This document shows, piece by piece, positions 34,128 through 42,974 of a stretch of 64,000 nucleotides of DNA (the first letter of the stretch is position 1; each line of letters begins with the position of its first letter). Origin of the DNA: JAGGYK01 sp034716155 (GTDB taxonomy: Bacteria; Desulfobacterota; Desulfomonilia; UBA1062); assembly GCA_034716155.1 (NCBI GenBank), contig JAYEFR010000079.1, positions 1 through 64,000 on the forward strand, given 5' to 3'. A program made the translations under genes and the position numbers. The notes under the pieces were generated by a model, which saw only the letters and a list, made by a program, of their open reading frames with translations, was not told the DNA's origin and did not search any database.

Positions 34128-34207
34128 CCTTTGGGGCAAATAAATGTTGAAATTAGACAAAAGCCTGATATGAAGATCACCAGAAAAAAAAGTAGAGAGG
34201 TTTATTG

Positions 34208-35539
34208 ATGAAAGTTGCGATAGAGGATGTCAGTGCCCATACAAAAAAGATGGAAGTTTTGATCCCCAAAGAGACAGTCAAAGCCACAACAGATGGAATC
34301 TATAATGAAATACTCAAGACTGCGAATATAAAGGGGTTCAGAAAAGGCAAGGCTCCAAGGAATGTGCTCAGGATGTATTATAATGACTATATAAGAGAGG
34401 AACTTTCAAAAAAGCTTATTACTGAAAACCTTGAACAGGCGATCAAAGAAAACGATTTATTTGTAGTATCAATGCCTGAAATCGAGAATGACCCGCCTAA
34501 GGAGGATGAAGAATTCAAATTTTTTGCCAAGTTTGATGTGAAACCAGAGATAACTCTAAAGAAATATACAGGGTTCGAACTCAAAAAACTGAAGGCGGAT
34601 GTGGGAGAGGATGTGCTGGAGGATGCCCTCAAGAGATTCCAGGACGTGTATGCTACTAGTGAAGAGGCTAAAGATCCACAATACGAAACATTACCTGGAG
34701 ATTACGTTGTAGTGGATATAACAAGCAAGGACCATCCTGATATAAACCGCGAAAATATCACAATTGAAGCGGGTAAAAGAAGCGCTATTCCGGAAACCGA
34801 CGGCGCTGTCATCGGGATGAAAGTCGGTGAAGAAAAAGAGATGGAGGTGAAGTTTCCTGAAGATCACTTTATGGAAGAAATGCGAGGAAATACCGCAACT
34901 ATAAAGCTAGCTGCCAAATCAATAAAACATAGAGAGGTCCCAAAACTCGACGATGAATTTGCAAAGAAGGTGAGAACGGACGTTGAAACCATGGAAGATT
35001 TTCGGAAGGTAATAAAAGACGAGCTTATCGCAAAAGCTCAAGATAATGCAAAGGCCAGGTTGAGAAAGGATGTTATCGATAAATTACTAGAGGCAAACCC
35101 TATTGATGTGCCTGAGTCTATGGTGAATATGCAGGCGGGAATGATGATAAGAGACGCATCCAAACGTCTCTTGGCTCAAGGCATAAAGATGGAAGATGTG
35201 TATCCTGATGCGTCAAGCCTTAAAGATGACTACTTGCAGGCGGCAGATAAGACAGTAAAACAGTCTATATTGATAGAAGCTATCGCAAAAGAAAGGGATA
35301 TCGAGGCCAGTCAAGATGATCTTGACAAAGAAATAGAGGCAATGGCCAAAAGGTATAACCTGACTTTAGAGCAGATGAAAAAAGGGTTAGATCAGAGGGG
35401 AATGACAGAGAATATAAAATTTGATATCGTAGAAAAAAAGGTACTTGATTATATCATAGAAAACTCTAATGTAACCCTGGTAGAGAAACTGGAGGAAAAC
35501 GAGGATGACGCTAGTACCGATAGTAGTGGAACAGACTGA
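34208..35539 (+). CDS. tig: Trigger factor
   Basis: A 443-residue ribosome-associated chaperone and peptidyl-prolyl isomerase. The ribosome-docking loop GFRKGKAP is in the N-terminal domain, the FKBP-like domain follows (about 155-240, with KVGEEKEMEVKFPEDH) and a long helical C-terminal domain ends acidic (ENEDDASTDSSGTD). ATG at 34208 is the start; AGAGAGG precedes it. The clpP start lies within its last codons, giving the standard tig-clpP-clpX-lon proteostasis operon. Confidence 0.96.
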   Translation: MKVAIEDVSAHTKKMEVLIPKETVKATTDGIYNEILKTANIKGFRKGKAPRNVLRMYYNDYIREELSKKLITENLEQAIKENDLFVVSMPEIENDPPKEDEEFKFFAKFDVKPEITLKKYTGFELKKLKADVGEDVLEDALKRFQDVYATSEEAKDPQYETLPGDYVVVDITSKDHPDINRENITIEAGKRSAIPETDGAVIGMKVGEEKEMEVKFPEDHFMEEMRGNTATIKLAAKSIKHREVPKLDDEFAKKVRTDVETMEDFRKVIKDELIAKAQDNAKARLRKDVIDKLLEANPIDVPESMVNMQAGMMIRDASKRLLAQGIKMEDVYPDASSLKDDYLQAADKTVKQSILIEAIAKERDIEASQDDLDKEIEAMAKRYNLTLEQMKKGLDQRGMTENIKFDIVEKKVLDYIIENSNVTLVEKLEENEDDASTDSSGTD

Positions 35540-36131
35540 GAGGGGTGAAAGATCCTACGACATATATTCCAGGCTGTTAAAGGACAGGATTATAATGTTA
35601 GGCGGTGAAATAAATGATGAGATTGCAAATCTTATAGTAGCGCAACTGCTCTTTCTTGAATCTGAAGACCCTGATAAAGATATATTCTTTTACATAAATT
35701 CTATGGGGGGAGCGGTATCATCAGGTATGGCGATATATGACACTATTCAATATGTGAAACCAAAGGTAAGCACTATCTGTATAGGGCAGGCTGCATCCAT
35801 GGCAGCTATACTCCTTGCATCAGGCCGACATGGTATGCGTTATGCGCTACCTCATTCCAGAATATTGATTCACCAGCCCCTGGGAGGGGTACAGGGGCAG
35901 GCCACGGATGTTGATATCCAGGCCAAAGAAATATTAAGGTTGAAAAGTGAACTTGCAGAGATATTATCTATGCATACAACTCAACCGATAGAAACAATCA
36001 GGCAGGATACAGAAAGGGATTTTTATATGAGTGCACAAAATGCTGTCTCTTATGGTATAATAGACTGCGTGATAACACAAAGACCTATCGGGGAAACAAA
36101 AGAAAAGGAGGACGGTAGTGTCAAAGCTTAA
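35505..36131 (+). CDS. clpP: ATP-dependent Clp protease proteolytic subunit
   Basis: A 208-residue ClpP. Catalytic serine in GQAASMAAILLASG and histidine in SRILIHQPLGG; the N terminus VPIVVEQTERGERSYDIYSRL is typical of the mature enzyme, so the propeptide is only a few residues. It overlaps tig by 35 bp and clpX by 14 bp. With ClpX it forms the main housekeeping degradation machine. Confidence 0.97.
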   Translation: MTLVPIVVEQTERGERSYDIYSRLLKDRIIMLGGEINDEIANLIVAQLLFLESEDPDKDIFFYINSMGGAVSSGMAIYDTIQYVKPKVSTICIGQAASMAAILLASGRHGMRYALPHSRILIHQPLGGVQGQATDVDIQAKEILRLKSELAEILSMHTTQPIETIRQDTERDFYMSAQNAVSYGIIDCVITQRPIGETKEKEDGSVKA

Positions 36132-37377
36132 TGGCTCTAACGGACAAGGACTGCGTTGTTCATTCTGTGGAAAATCTCAAAATGAGGTGCGAAAGCTCAT
36201 TGCCGGACCTGATGTGTATATATGTGATGAATGTGTAACGCTTTGTAATGAAATTATTGCTGAAGAAGATAGCCATTATAGATATTTTAAATCCACTGCC
36301 CATGTCCCAAAGCCCTCTGAAATAAAGGCTATCTTGGACGAGTACGTTATAGGCCAGGAACGTGCTAAAAAAATATTATCAGTAGCAGTGCATAACCACT
36401 ATAAAAGGATAGAGTCAAATGCCAACCCAAAGGGTGTAGAATTGAGTAAGAGCAACATCCTTCTCATAGGACCCACAGGTTCAGGCAAGACACTTCTGGC
36501 ACAGACACTGGCCAGAATACTGGATGTTCCCTTTACCATAGCAGATGCTACTACATTAACAGAGGCCGGCTATGTAGGAGAGGACGTAGAAAACATTATA
36601 GCCAATCTATTACAAAATGCAGATTACGATGTAGAAAAAACCCAACGGGGTATTGTGTATGTAGATGAGATGGATAAGCTTGCCTCTCGTGGTGATAATC
36701 CGTCTATTACAAGAGATGTCTCTGGCGAGGGCGTACAGCAGGCATTGCTGAAACTAATAGAAGGCACTATTGCAGCCATTCCTCCTAAAGGTGGAAGAAA
36801 ACATCCCCAACAAGAGTTCATTCAGGTGGACACTACAAATATCCTGTTTATATCTGGTGGGGCATTTGTGGGTCTGGATAAAATTATAGCTCAAAGGCTA
36901 AACAAGAAGACCATAGGATTCGTCGCAGACATACAGAGCAAAAAAGAAAAAAACATAGGTGAAATTTTAAAACATGTGGAACCTGAAGACCTCATTAAAT
37001 TCGGGATGATCCCTGAACTTGTTGGGAGAATACCTGTTGTGTCCACGCTTACGGAATTAGATGAAGCGACCTTGATTACTATACTTAAAGAGCCCAAAAA
37101 TGCACTGGTAAAGCAGTACCAAACACTCTTGGAACTTGAAGGGGTTAGCCTCAAATTTAGCCCTGAGGCCTTAACGGCCATAGCTAAATTGGCCATGAAA
37201 CACGGATCAGGCGCAAGAGGGCTTCGTTCTATCATGGAGAATGTAATGCTGGATATCATGTATGATATCCCCGACATGGACGGTGTAGAAGAATGCCTTA
37301 TAGGGCAAGAGGTTGTATTAAATAAACAAGCACCGGTTATCGTGTATGAGAGAAAAAGGGTCGAGCATAAGCTCTAG
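36118..37377 (+). CDS. clpX: ATP-dependent Clp protease ATP-binding subunit ClpX
   Basis: A 419-residue AAA+ unfoldase with a GTG start preceded by GGAGG. It has an N-terminal zinc domain (CSFCGKS...CDECVTLC), Walker A GPTGSGKT, Walker B VYVDEMDK, a sensor/arginine-finger region (ELVGRIPV) and an IGF tripeptide in the ClpP-docking loop (KKTIGFVAD). It unfolds substrates into ClpP. Lon starts three bases later. Confidence 0.97.
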   Translation: MSKLNGSNGQGLRCSFCGKSQNEVRKLIAGPDVYICDECVTLCNEIIAEEDSHYRYFKSTAHVPKPSEIKAILDEYVIGQERAKKILSVAVHNHYKRIESNANPKGVELSKSNILLIGPTGSGKTLLAQTLARILDVPFTIADATTLTEAGYVGEDVENIIANLLQNADYDVEKTQRGIVYVDEMDKLASRGDNPSITRDVSGEGVQQALLKLIEGTIAAIPPKGGRKHPQQEFIQVDTTNILFISGGAFVGLDKIIAQRLNKKTIGFVADIQSKKEKNIGEILKHVEPEDLIKFGMIPELVGRIPVVSTLTELDEATLITILKEPKNALVKQYQTLLELEGVSLKFSPEALTAIAKLAMKHGSGARGLRSIMENVMLDIMYDIPDMDGVEECLIGQEVVLNKQAPVIVYERKRVEHKL

Positions 37378-37379
37378 CC

Positions 37380-39698
37380 ATGACAGATCGGCATTCGCTA
37401 GACATTTATCCGTTACTCTATCTTAATGATATAGTGGTTCTACCACATATGATCCTCCCGCTGTTTATAGAAAGAGAGACATCCATAGCAGCAGTAGATG
37501 CTGCATATAAGAGTGGGAATGATATTGTAGTATGTTGCCAAACAGATCCTAAAGTAGAAGACCCGAGTATGGACGATATATCCCATGTAGGGGTGCTTGC
37601 CGGTATACTCCACTTGATACGTCTTCCAAATGAAAGCCTGAAGATATTTATAGAGGGTAAGAGCCGCCGGCATATAAAGAGGGTTTTGCCAAATTCCGAT
37701 TATGTCCTGGTAGAAGCAGAGGATATGCCTGACAGGATAGAAGACGAAAACGAGGCCGAGGCCATTAGACGTCTGGTAGTGAAAAGCTTTAAGGATTATA
37801 ATAAAGTCTTTGAGAGCCGTATAGACAAAGAAATTATGGATAAGATTATCTCAGAAGAGAATCCATCTGCCCTTTCAGATATGATTGCTTCTTACATAGG
37901 GATGAAAAGCGCCATCCAAAAGGAATTGCTTGAAGAGACCGCTGTAGAAGACAGATTGCAAAAGATATATACCTTCATATTAAATGAGATAGAGATATAT
38001 AAGATAGAGGAACGGCTACGGACTCATGCCAAAGAACAGATCGGCTCAACACAAAGATATCACCTTAATGAACAGGCCAGAATGATTCAAGGAGAGTTGT
38101 CAAATAATGAAGGGGCCTTAGGCGAGTGTGCAAAGTTAGAACAGCAACTTAAAAAAAAGAATATGCCTCAAGCAGCCAGGGAAAAGGCCCTGGCTGAATT
38201 GAAAAGACTAGAAATGATGCCCCCCATGAGCGCCGAGGCAACCGTGGTGCGCAATTACGTAGACTGGTTCATGGAGCTACCCTGGAATGTGATGTCTCCC
38301 CAAAAAACCGATATTAAAGAAGCCGAACAAATCTTAAACGAAGATCATTATGGTCTTGATAAAGTCAAAGAAAGAATCTTGGAGTATTTAGCAGTTCACC
38401 ATTTGGTCGGTAAGGTAAAAGGCCCTATCCTGTGTTTTGTCGGGCCCCCCGGGGTAGGGAAGACATCCCTAGGGCGCTCTATAGCAAGGGCTACAGGGAG
38501 GAAATTCGTCAGGGTTTCTTTAGGTGGCGTAAGGGATGAGGCAGAGATTAAAGGGCATAGACGTACTTATATAGGGGCATTGCCTGGTAAGATTATCCAG
38601 GGTATTAAACGTGCGGGGACATCCAACCCGGTATTCTTATTGGATGAAGTTGACAAAATGAGCGTTGATTTTCGAGGAGATCCATCTGCTGCATTACTCG
38701 AGGTTTTAGATCCGGAACAAAATTATTCCTTCAGCGACCATTATATCGATATTGACTATGATATCTCCAAGGTGATGTTCATCACCATAGCCAACAATCT
38801 ATATGCAATCCCTGCCCCTTTAATGGATAGGATGGAAATAATAAGGATTGAAGGCTATACAGCTTATGATAAGCTTCAAATTGCAAAAAATTTCCTTATC
38901 CCAAAGCAGATAAAAGCGCATGGCCTGTCAGGCAAGAATGTGACCTTTACCAATAAAGCGACCAATACTATAATTCGGGAATATACTAGAGAGGCCGGGG
39001 TCAGAAATATTGAAAAAGAAATTTCTTCCATATGCAGAAAGATTGCCAAGAATATAGTTCAGGGATCTAATGGGGGCAAGTTAAAAATCACAGAATCAAA
39101 GGTACATCAACTTTTGGGTGTGCCCAGATATAGGAAACCCTTGCGGGGAAAAAAGGATTTTGTAGGTGTATCCAATGGTCTTGCATGGACTGAAGCAGGA
39201 GGGGAATTGCTTATTGTGGAAGCCACAGTCCTGCCAGGTAAAGGCAATCTGCTGCTGACAGGAAAGCTAGGCGATGTAATGCAGGAATCTGCTCAGGCTG
39301 CGATGAGTTATGTTCGCTCAAAAGCTGATCAATTTGGGCTTGCTCTTGACTTTTATAATAAAACAGATATCCACATACACATACCGGAAGGTGCCATTCC
39401 AAAGGATGGCCCTTCCGCAGGTATTACTATGGCGACATCGATTGTTTCCGCCCTTACTAAAAGATCTGTAAAGGCCGGCGTTGCCATGACAGGCGAACTT
39501 ACCTTAAGTGGGAGGGTGCTGCCTATAGGCGGACTCAAAGAAAAGTTGCTTGCAGCCAGAGAAGCTGGAATGGAAGTAATAATAATTCCTCAAGAGAATG
39601 AAAAGGATTTGAAAGAGGTTGCAAAAAAGATTGTAAAGGATTTGGATGTCCGTATGGTAGGACATATGGATGAGGTAATTAAATATGCCCTTAATTGA
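37380..39698 (+). CDS. lon: ATP-dependent protease Lon
   Basis: A 772-residue LonA. N-terminal substrate domain (to about residue 300), AAA+ module with Walker A GPPGVGKT and Walker B FLLDEVDK, and a C-terminal protease domain with catalytic serine in PKDGPSAGITM and lysine in IGGLKEKLLAA (Ser-Lys dyad). Translation starts three bases after clpX, continuing the operon. Degrades misfolded and regulatory proteins. Confidence 0.97.
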   Translation: MTDRHSLDIYPLLYLNDIVVLPHMILPLFIERETSIAAVDAAYKSGNDIVVCCQTDPKVEDPSMDDISHVGVLAGILHLIRLPNESLKIFIEGKSRRHIKRVLPNSDYVLVEAEDMPDRIEDENEAEAIRRLVVKSFKDYNKVFESRIDKEIMDKIISEENPSALSDMIASYIGMKSAIQKELLEETAVEDRLQKIYTFILNEIEIYKIEERLRTHAKEQIGSTQRYHLNEQARMIQGELSNNEGALGECAKLEQQLKKKNMPQAAREKALAELKRLEMMPPMSAEATVVRNYVDWFMELPWNVMSPQKTDIKEAEQILNEDHYGLDKVKERILEYLAVHHLVGKVKGPILCFVGPPGVGKTSLGRSIARATGRKFVRVSLGGVRDEAEIKGHRRTYIGALPGKIIQGIKRAGTSNPVFLLDEVDKMSVDFRGDPSAALLEVLDPEQNYSFSDHYIDIDYDISKVMFITIANNLYAIPAPLMDRMEIIRIEGYTAYDKLQIAKNFLIPKQIKAHGLSGKNVTFTNKATNTIIREYTREAGVRNIEKEISSICRKIAKNIVQGSNGGKLKITESKVHQLLGVPRYRKPLRGKKDFVGVSNGLAWTEAGGELLIVEATVLPGKGNLLLTGKLGDVMQESAQAAMSYVRSKADQFGLALDFYNKTDIHIHIPEGAIPKDGPSAGITMATSIVSALTKRSVKAGVAMTGELTLSGRVLPIGGLKEKLLAAREAGMEVIIIPQENEKDLKEVAKKIVKDLDVRMVGHMDEVIKYALN

Positions 39699-39702
39699 GG
39701 TG

Positions 39703-39731
39703 TTGACAGTAAAAATAAATACTGTTAGGTA
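39703..39731 (+). promoter_or_regulatory. Candidate promoter before the HU gene
   Basis: TTGACA at 39703-39708 is followed after 17 bp by TAGGTA, a weak -10. A TATAAT at 39743-39748 could serve instead with a poorer -35. This suggests that HU has its own promoter in addition to read-through from lon. Confidence 0.4.
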
Positions 39732-39780
39732 CTAAATGCCTTTATAATAGGGTATAAAATAAAATCTAAGGAGGCACGGT

Positions 39781-40056
39781 TTGACAAAGACGGAATTAAT
39801 TGGAACAGTAACAAACAAGGCTGGATTACCAAAGGCTGCAGCAGAGAAAGCAGTAAAGGCCACCATTGATGCTATTACAAAAGCACTTAAAAAAGGCGAC
39901 AAGGTTACATTGGTCGGCTTCGGAACATTCGAGGTGACCAAAAGGGCTGCGAGAAATGGTGTGAATCCCAGGACAAGAAAGCCGATTAAGATTAGGGCTT
40001 CCAAGGGTATTCGGTTTAGGGCAGGAAAGGCCTTAAAAGACACAGTAAACAAGTAA
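39781..40056 (+). CDS. hup: HU family DNA-binding protein
   Basis: A 91-residue histone-like protein: start TKTELIGTVTNKAGLP, dimer helices, then GFGTFEVTKRAARNGVNPRT forming the DNA-binding arm with its proline, and a basic end. TTG start with AAGGAGG nearby. Bends and compacts DNA. It lies between lon and the tRNA pair, a common deltaproteobacterial arrangement. Confidence 0.95.
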   Translation: MTKTELIGTVTNKAGLPKAAAEKAVKATIDAITKALKKGDKVTLVGFGTFEVTKRAARNGVNPRTRKPIKIRASKGIRFRAGKALKDTVNK

Positions 40057-40079
40057 GTCCGCTAAATGCGGTCAAAGCT

Positions 40080-40154
40080 GGGCGGGTAGCTCAGCGGGAG
40101 AGCATCGGCCTTACAAGCCGAGGGTCACAGGTTCAAATCCTGTTCCGCCTACCA
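40080..40154 (+). tRNA. tRNA-Val (anticodon TAC)
   Basis: A complete cloverleaf folds by eye: acceptor GGGCGGG pairing with TCCGCCT (G-T at the first position), D arm GCTC...GAGC, anticodon stem TCGGC/GCCGA with loop CTTACAA (anticodon TAC), T arm ACAGG-TTCAAAT-CCTGT, discriminator A, and genomically encoded CCA. Confidence 0.95.
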
Positions 40155-40170
40155 AAGGCTATTTTAGTAA

Positions 40171-40248
40171 GGGGGCGTAGTTAAGTTTGGTTATAACGCC
40201 GGCCTGTCACGCCGGAGGTCGAGGGTTCAAGTCCCTTCGCTCCCGCCA
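40171..40248 (+). tRNA. tRNA-Asp (anticodon GTC)
   Basis: Acceptor GGGGGCG pairs with CGCTCCC (one G-T); anticodon stem CCGGC/GCCGG with loop CTGTCAC (anticodon GTC); T arm GAGGG-TTCAAGT-CCCTT; encoded CCA. It lies 16 bp after tRNA-Val, so the two are one transcript. Confidence 0.95.
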
Positions 40249-40260
40249 TGCATTAAAGCT

Positions 40261-40300
40261 CATATCTACTCCATTGAATTGGGGTGGATATGGGTTTTTT
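40261..40300 (+). terminator. Intrinsic terminator after the tRNA pair
   Basis: A 12-bp stem CATATCTACTCC/GGGGTGGATATG (two G-T pairs) closes an 8-base loop and is followed by a run of T after GG. The position 12 bases after tRNA-Asp is as expected for the tRNA transcript. Confidence 0.75.
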
Positions 40301-40618
40301 ATATGAAAATAGGGGTCAGGGATCAGGGGGCCCAATAACATCCCCCCGGCCCCCTTCAAAGGGGGAATCTATCCGTGTAGATTAAGGGATGGAGGGGTTC
40401 TTGAGATATACCTTCTATCGCGATTTGCTAATACATCCTTTGGCGGAGCTTAAAGGGGAACCGCTCCCTTATGTTTGAGCCCAAAGGGCGAGTTAGGGAG
40501 CGCCCGTAAGCAAGCCAAAAGGATGTATCAAAGAGCGATAAAAAGCAAGCGATAGAACCCTCATCCCGAAAATATTTTCATCTTTCGTTGTGAGCGGTAG
40601 GCCATGACCGTTTATATG
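40299..40618 (+). repeat. Dispersed modular repeat, copy D (composite, with nested palindromes)
   Basis: Head TATATGAAAATAGGGGTC, tail ATATTTTCATCTTTCGTTGTG followed by AGGCCATGACCGTTTATATG. Inside it are the 32-bp CCCCCTTCAAAGGGGG box (40338-40369) and a 98-bp nested element bounded by ATACATCCTTT (40431-40441) and its perfect inverse (40518-40528), with an inner CGCTCCCT/AGGGAGCG stem. This fills the whole gap to the next gene apart from about 90 bp in which I see nothing. Confidence 0.75.
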
Positions 40619-40707
40619 AAAAAAGATATTTATATAGTTTTGTTGGTTTCATTGGTTTAAATGAAGTGAATAGACTTGTTCCTAGATAATGCCCGGGGTA
40701 CACTTAT

Positions 40708-41727
40708 ATGGAAAGGAAAAACTGCATAGCATTATATTCGGGTGGCTTAGATAGTATCCTGGCTATAAAGATTATGCAAACCCAAGGGGTTTATGTAGAT
40801 GCGCTCTATTTTGCCACTCCTTTTTTTGGATTTAACGCCTTAAAAAATCCTGAAGCGTTTAAGACAGCGCATCTTCACAAATATGGAATATGTCCTCATG
40901 TCATAGATTATACAGATGAGCTTATCAATATACTTATAAACCCAGCCCATGGATTCGGGAAGCATATGAATCCTTGCATAGACTGCAGGATCGGTATGCT
41001 CAAGGCTGCAAAAAAACTCTTAGCGGTATTTAATGCATCCTTTATAGTTACAGGGGAGGTATTGGGACAGCGCCCCATGTCTCAAAGAAGAGACACTTTG
41101 GATGTAATTGTAAAGGCATCCGGGCTTGCAGATATACTGCTTAGACCTCTCTGTGCTAAACGTATGCAACCTACAAAGCCAGAACGTTTAGGTATAGTAG
41201 ATAGAGAGAAGTTATTAGGTATCACAGGAAGAGGCAGAAAATCTCAAATATACCTGGCTGAGATGTTTGGTATAAAGTCACCCCATATCCCTGCATCTGG
41301 TGGTGGATGTATGTTGGCCAACAAGGAAATCGCTATAAAGGTGAAGGAAACTATAGACAACTTTTCGCCACAACCTCCTACCAGATATGATATTATGCTG
41401 GATATAGTGGGCAGAAAATTTATCTTAGACAGATCTACAGTGCTCGTAGTCGCAAGAAATGAACAGGAGAATGATGTGCTAGCTGGTATGAAATACCCGG
41501 GAAATATGTTTATAAAGATAGCAGGCGTACCTGGTCCCTTAAGTGTGCTGCGGGGAAAGGCAAACCAGACAAATCTGGAGATCGCATCAGGTATATGCCT
41601 CAGATATACCAAGGCAAAAGGGATAAAGGGCTTAAATGCCCTGTACGGGACAGATCCTCACCAGATAAGACAGACTACTAATATAAAACTGATTTCAGAT
41701 GAAGATTGCAAAAGCTTAATGTATTGA
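40708..41727 (+). CDS. PP-loop ATPase, tRNA thiolation-like (MnmA/ThiI-related)
   Basis: A 339-residue protein with an N-terminal PP-loop (YSGGLDSILA, residues about 10-19), a CIDCRIGMLKAA motif and GEVLGQRPMSQRRD, and a catalytic-type cysteine stretch GGGCMLANKE near 200. It ends with a separate C-terminal domain. The layout matches the family often annotated as tRNA 4-thiouridine/2-thiouridine synthase-like in anaerobic bacteria. Adenylation of a tRNA uridine followed by sulfur transfer is the likely chemistry; the exact position is not determinable. It opens the run that leads into queA-tgt. Confidence 0.8.
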   Translation: MERKNCIALYSGGLDSILAIKIMQTQGVYVDALYFATPFFGFNALKNPEAFKTAHLHKYGICPHVIDYTDELINILINPAHGFGKHMNPCIDCRIGMLKAAKKLLAVFNASFIVTGEVLGQRPMSQRRDTLDVIVKASGLADILLRPLCAKRMQPTKPERLGIVDREKLLGITGRGRKSQIYLAEMFGIKSPHIPASGGGCMLANKEIAIKVKETIDNFSPQPPTRYDIMLDIVGRKFILDRSTVLVVARNEQENDVLAGMKYPGNMFIKIAGVPGPLSVLRGKANQTNLEIASGICLRYTKAKGIKGLNALYGTDPHQIRQTTNIKLISDEDCKSLMY

Positions 41728-41762
41728 CTTTGATATGGCAGATTAGATATAGCCCATATATT

Positions 41763-41960
41763 ATGGCATATTTCTTATGTGTTATAGGCATGGTTTTGAT
41801 AATAGAGGGGATTCCATATATTGTCTCTCCTCAAGGAATGAGGACACTGGTCAAACAGATAGATAGCATTTCCAATAAAACCCTTCAGATAATTGGGTTA
41901 ATAGCCGCTCTTGTTGGGATTGGGATTGTATATATAAGCACTTTTATCGGCACGATGTAG
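41763..41960 (+). CDS. DUF2065 small membrane protein
   Basis: About 65 residues with two membrane segments (YFLCVIGMVLIIEGIPYI and TLQIIGLIAALVGIGIVYI) separated by a SPQGMRTLVKQI loop, the pattern of DUF2065 (YjeT-like). I start it at 41763; the longer open frame from 41706 overlaps the previous gene with atypical residues. Function unknown. queA follows after six bases. Confidence 0.8.
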   Translation: MAYFLCVIGMVLIIEGIPYIVSPQGMRTLVKQIDSISNKTLQIIGLIAALVGIGIVYISTFIGTM

Positions 41961-41966
41961 GCCCAA

Positions 41967-42974
41967 ATGGATTTAGAGGCTTTTAACTACAATTTACCAG
42001 AAGAATTGATCGCTCAATATCCTTTAGCCCGGGGTACGGAGAGACTCATTATAGTGGATAGGGCAAAAAAAAGGATATATCATAGAAAATTTATGGATCT
42101 TCTAGATTATATAAGAAACGAAGACTGTATTGTGTTAAATAACTCTAAGGTAATACCTGCTAGACTCCTAGGCAAAAAATCCACCGGTGGAAAAGTGGAA
42201 GTACTTTTAGTGAAAAAGGCCTCAAAAAAGAAGTGGTGGTGTCTGGTTAAGGCATCAAAGACTCCAAGGAAAGGGACATCTATATACTTTGGTAATGGAC
42301 TTAGTGGCATTATAGAAGAGAGGCAAAAAGATCTATTTTTAATAACCTTTTCAAATCCAGATGCCGTACTCTCTTCCGGACAGGTCCCTCTCCCGCCCTA
42401 CATACATAGATCTCCAGAAGAAATAGACTCTAAATCATATCAAACCGTATACGCAAGACATGACGGCTCTGTAGCAGCCCCTACAGCAGGCCTGCACTTC
42501 AGTCTGTCTTTTTTAAATACCTTAAAAGATAAAGGGGCGGAGCTGGCATGGATTACTCTTCATGTAGGGCCCGGGACATTCAGGCCTGTGCGTGTAAAAA
42601 GGATTGAAGATCATCCTATGGAAAAAGAAGATTTTTTTGTCTCAAAAGATGCAGCAAATACAATCAATAATGCAATCAAGCAACAAAGGAAAATTATTGC
42701 AATAGGCACTACATCTACCCGGGTAATAGAGCATCTCTTGAAAGAAAATGGGGGAATTGTAGAAGGCCCCGGCTCTACAGGGCTGTTTATATATCCAGGA
42801 TTTAAGTTCAAAGGGATAAAGGCATTGCTCACCAACCTTCATTTACCCTGTTCCACGCTACTTATGCTAACAAGTGCATTTGGGGGGCAAAAATTGATGA
42901 TGGAAGCTTACAGAGAAGCTGCGATAAGGAAATACAGGTTTTTTAGCTATGGCGACGCCATGTTCATCCTTTAG
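41967..42974 (+). CDS. queA: S-adenosylmethionine:tRNA ribosyltransferase-isomerase
   Basis: A 335-residue QueA that adds the epoxycyclopentane group from SAM to 7-deazaguanine in tRNA. Full-length family pattern: FNYNLPEELIAQYP at the start, NNSKVIPARLLGKK, VAAPTAGLHFS and HVGPGTFRPVR in the middle, and TNLHLPCSTLLML near the end. The start of tgt lies inside its last codons (26-bp overlap), as usual for a queuosine operon. Confidence 0.96.
   Translation: MDLEAFNYNLPEELIAQYPLARGTERLIIVDRAKKRIYHRKFMDLLDYIRNEDCIVLNNSKVIPARLLGKKSTGGKVEVLLVKKASKKKWWCLVKASKTPRKGTSIYFGNGLSGIIEERQKDLFLITFSNPDAVLSSGQVPLPPYIHRSPEEIDSKSYQTVYARHDGSVAAPTAGLHFSLSFLNTLKDKGAELAWITLHVGPGTFRPVRVKRIEDHPMEKEDFFVSKDAANTINNAIKQQRKIIAIGTTSTRVIEHLLKENGGIVEGPGSTGLFIYPGFKFKGIKALLTNLHLPCSTLLMLTSAFGGQKLMMEAYREAAIRKYRFFSYGDAMFIL

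Noticed and set aside
40708..41727. LarE-like function for the PP-loop protein at 40.7 kb
   Set aside because: Its motifs (CIDCRIG, GEVLGQRPMSQRRD) are of the tRNA thiolation type, and it lies with queA and tgt.
41706..41762. Longer start for the DUF2065 protein
   Set aside because: The extra 19 residues overlap the preceding gene and lack family similarity.
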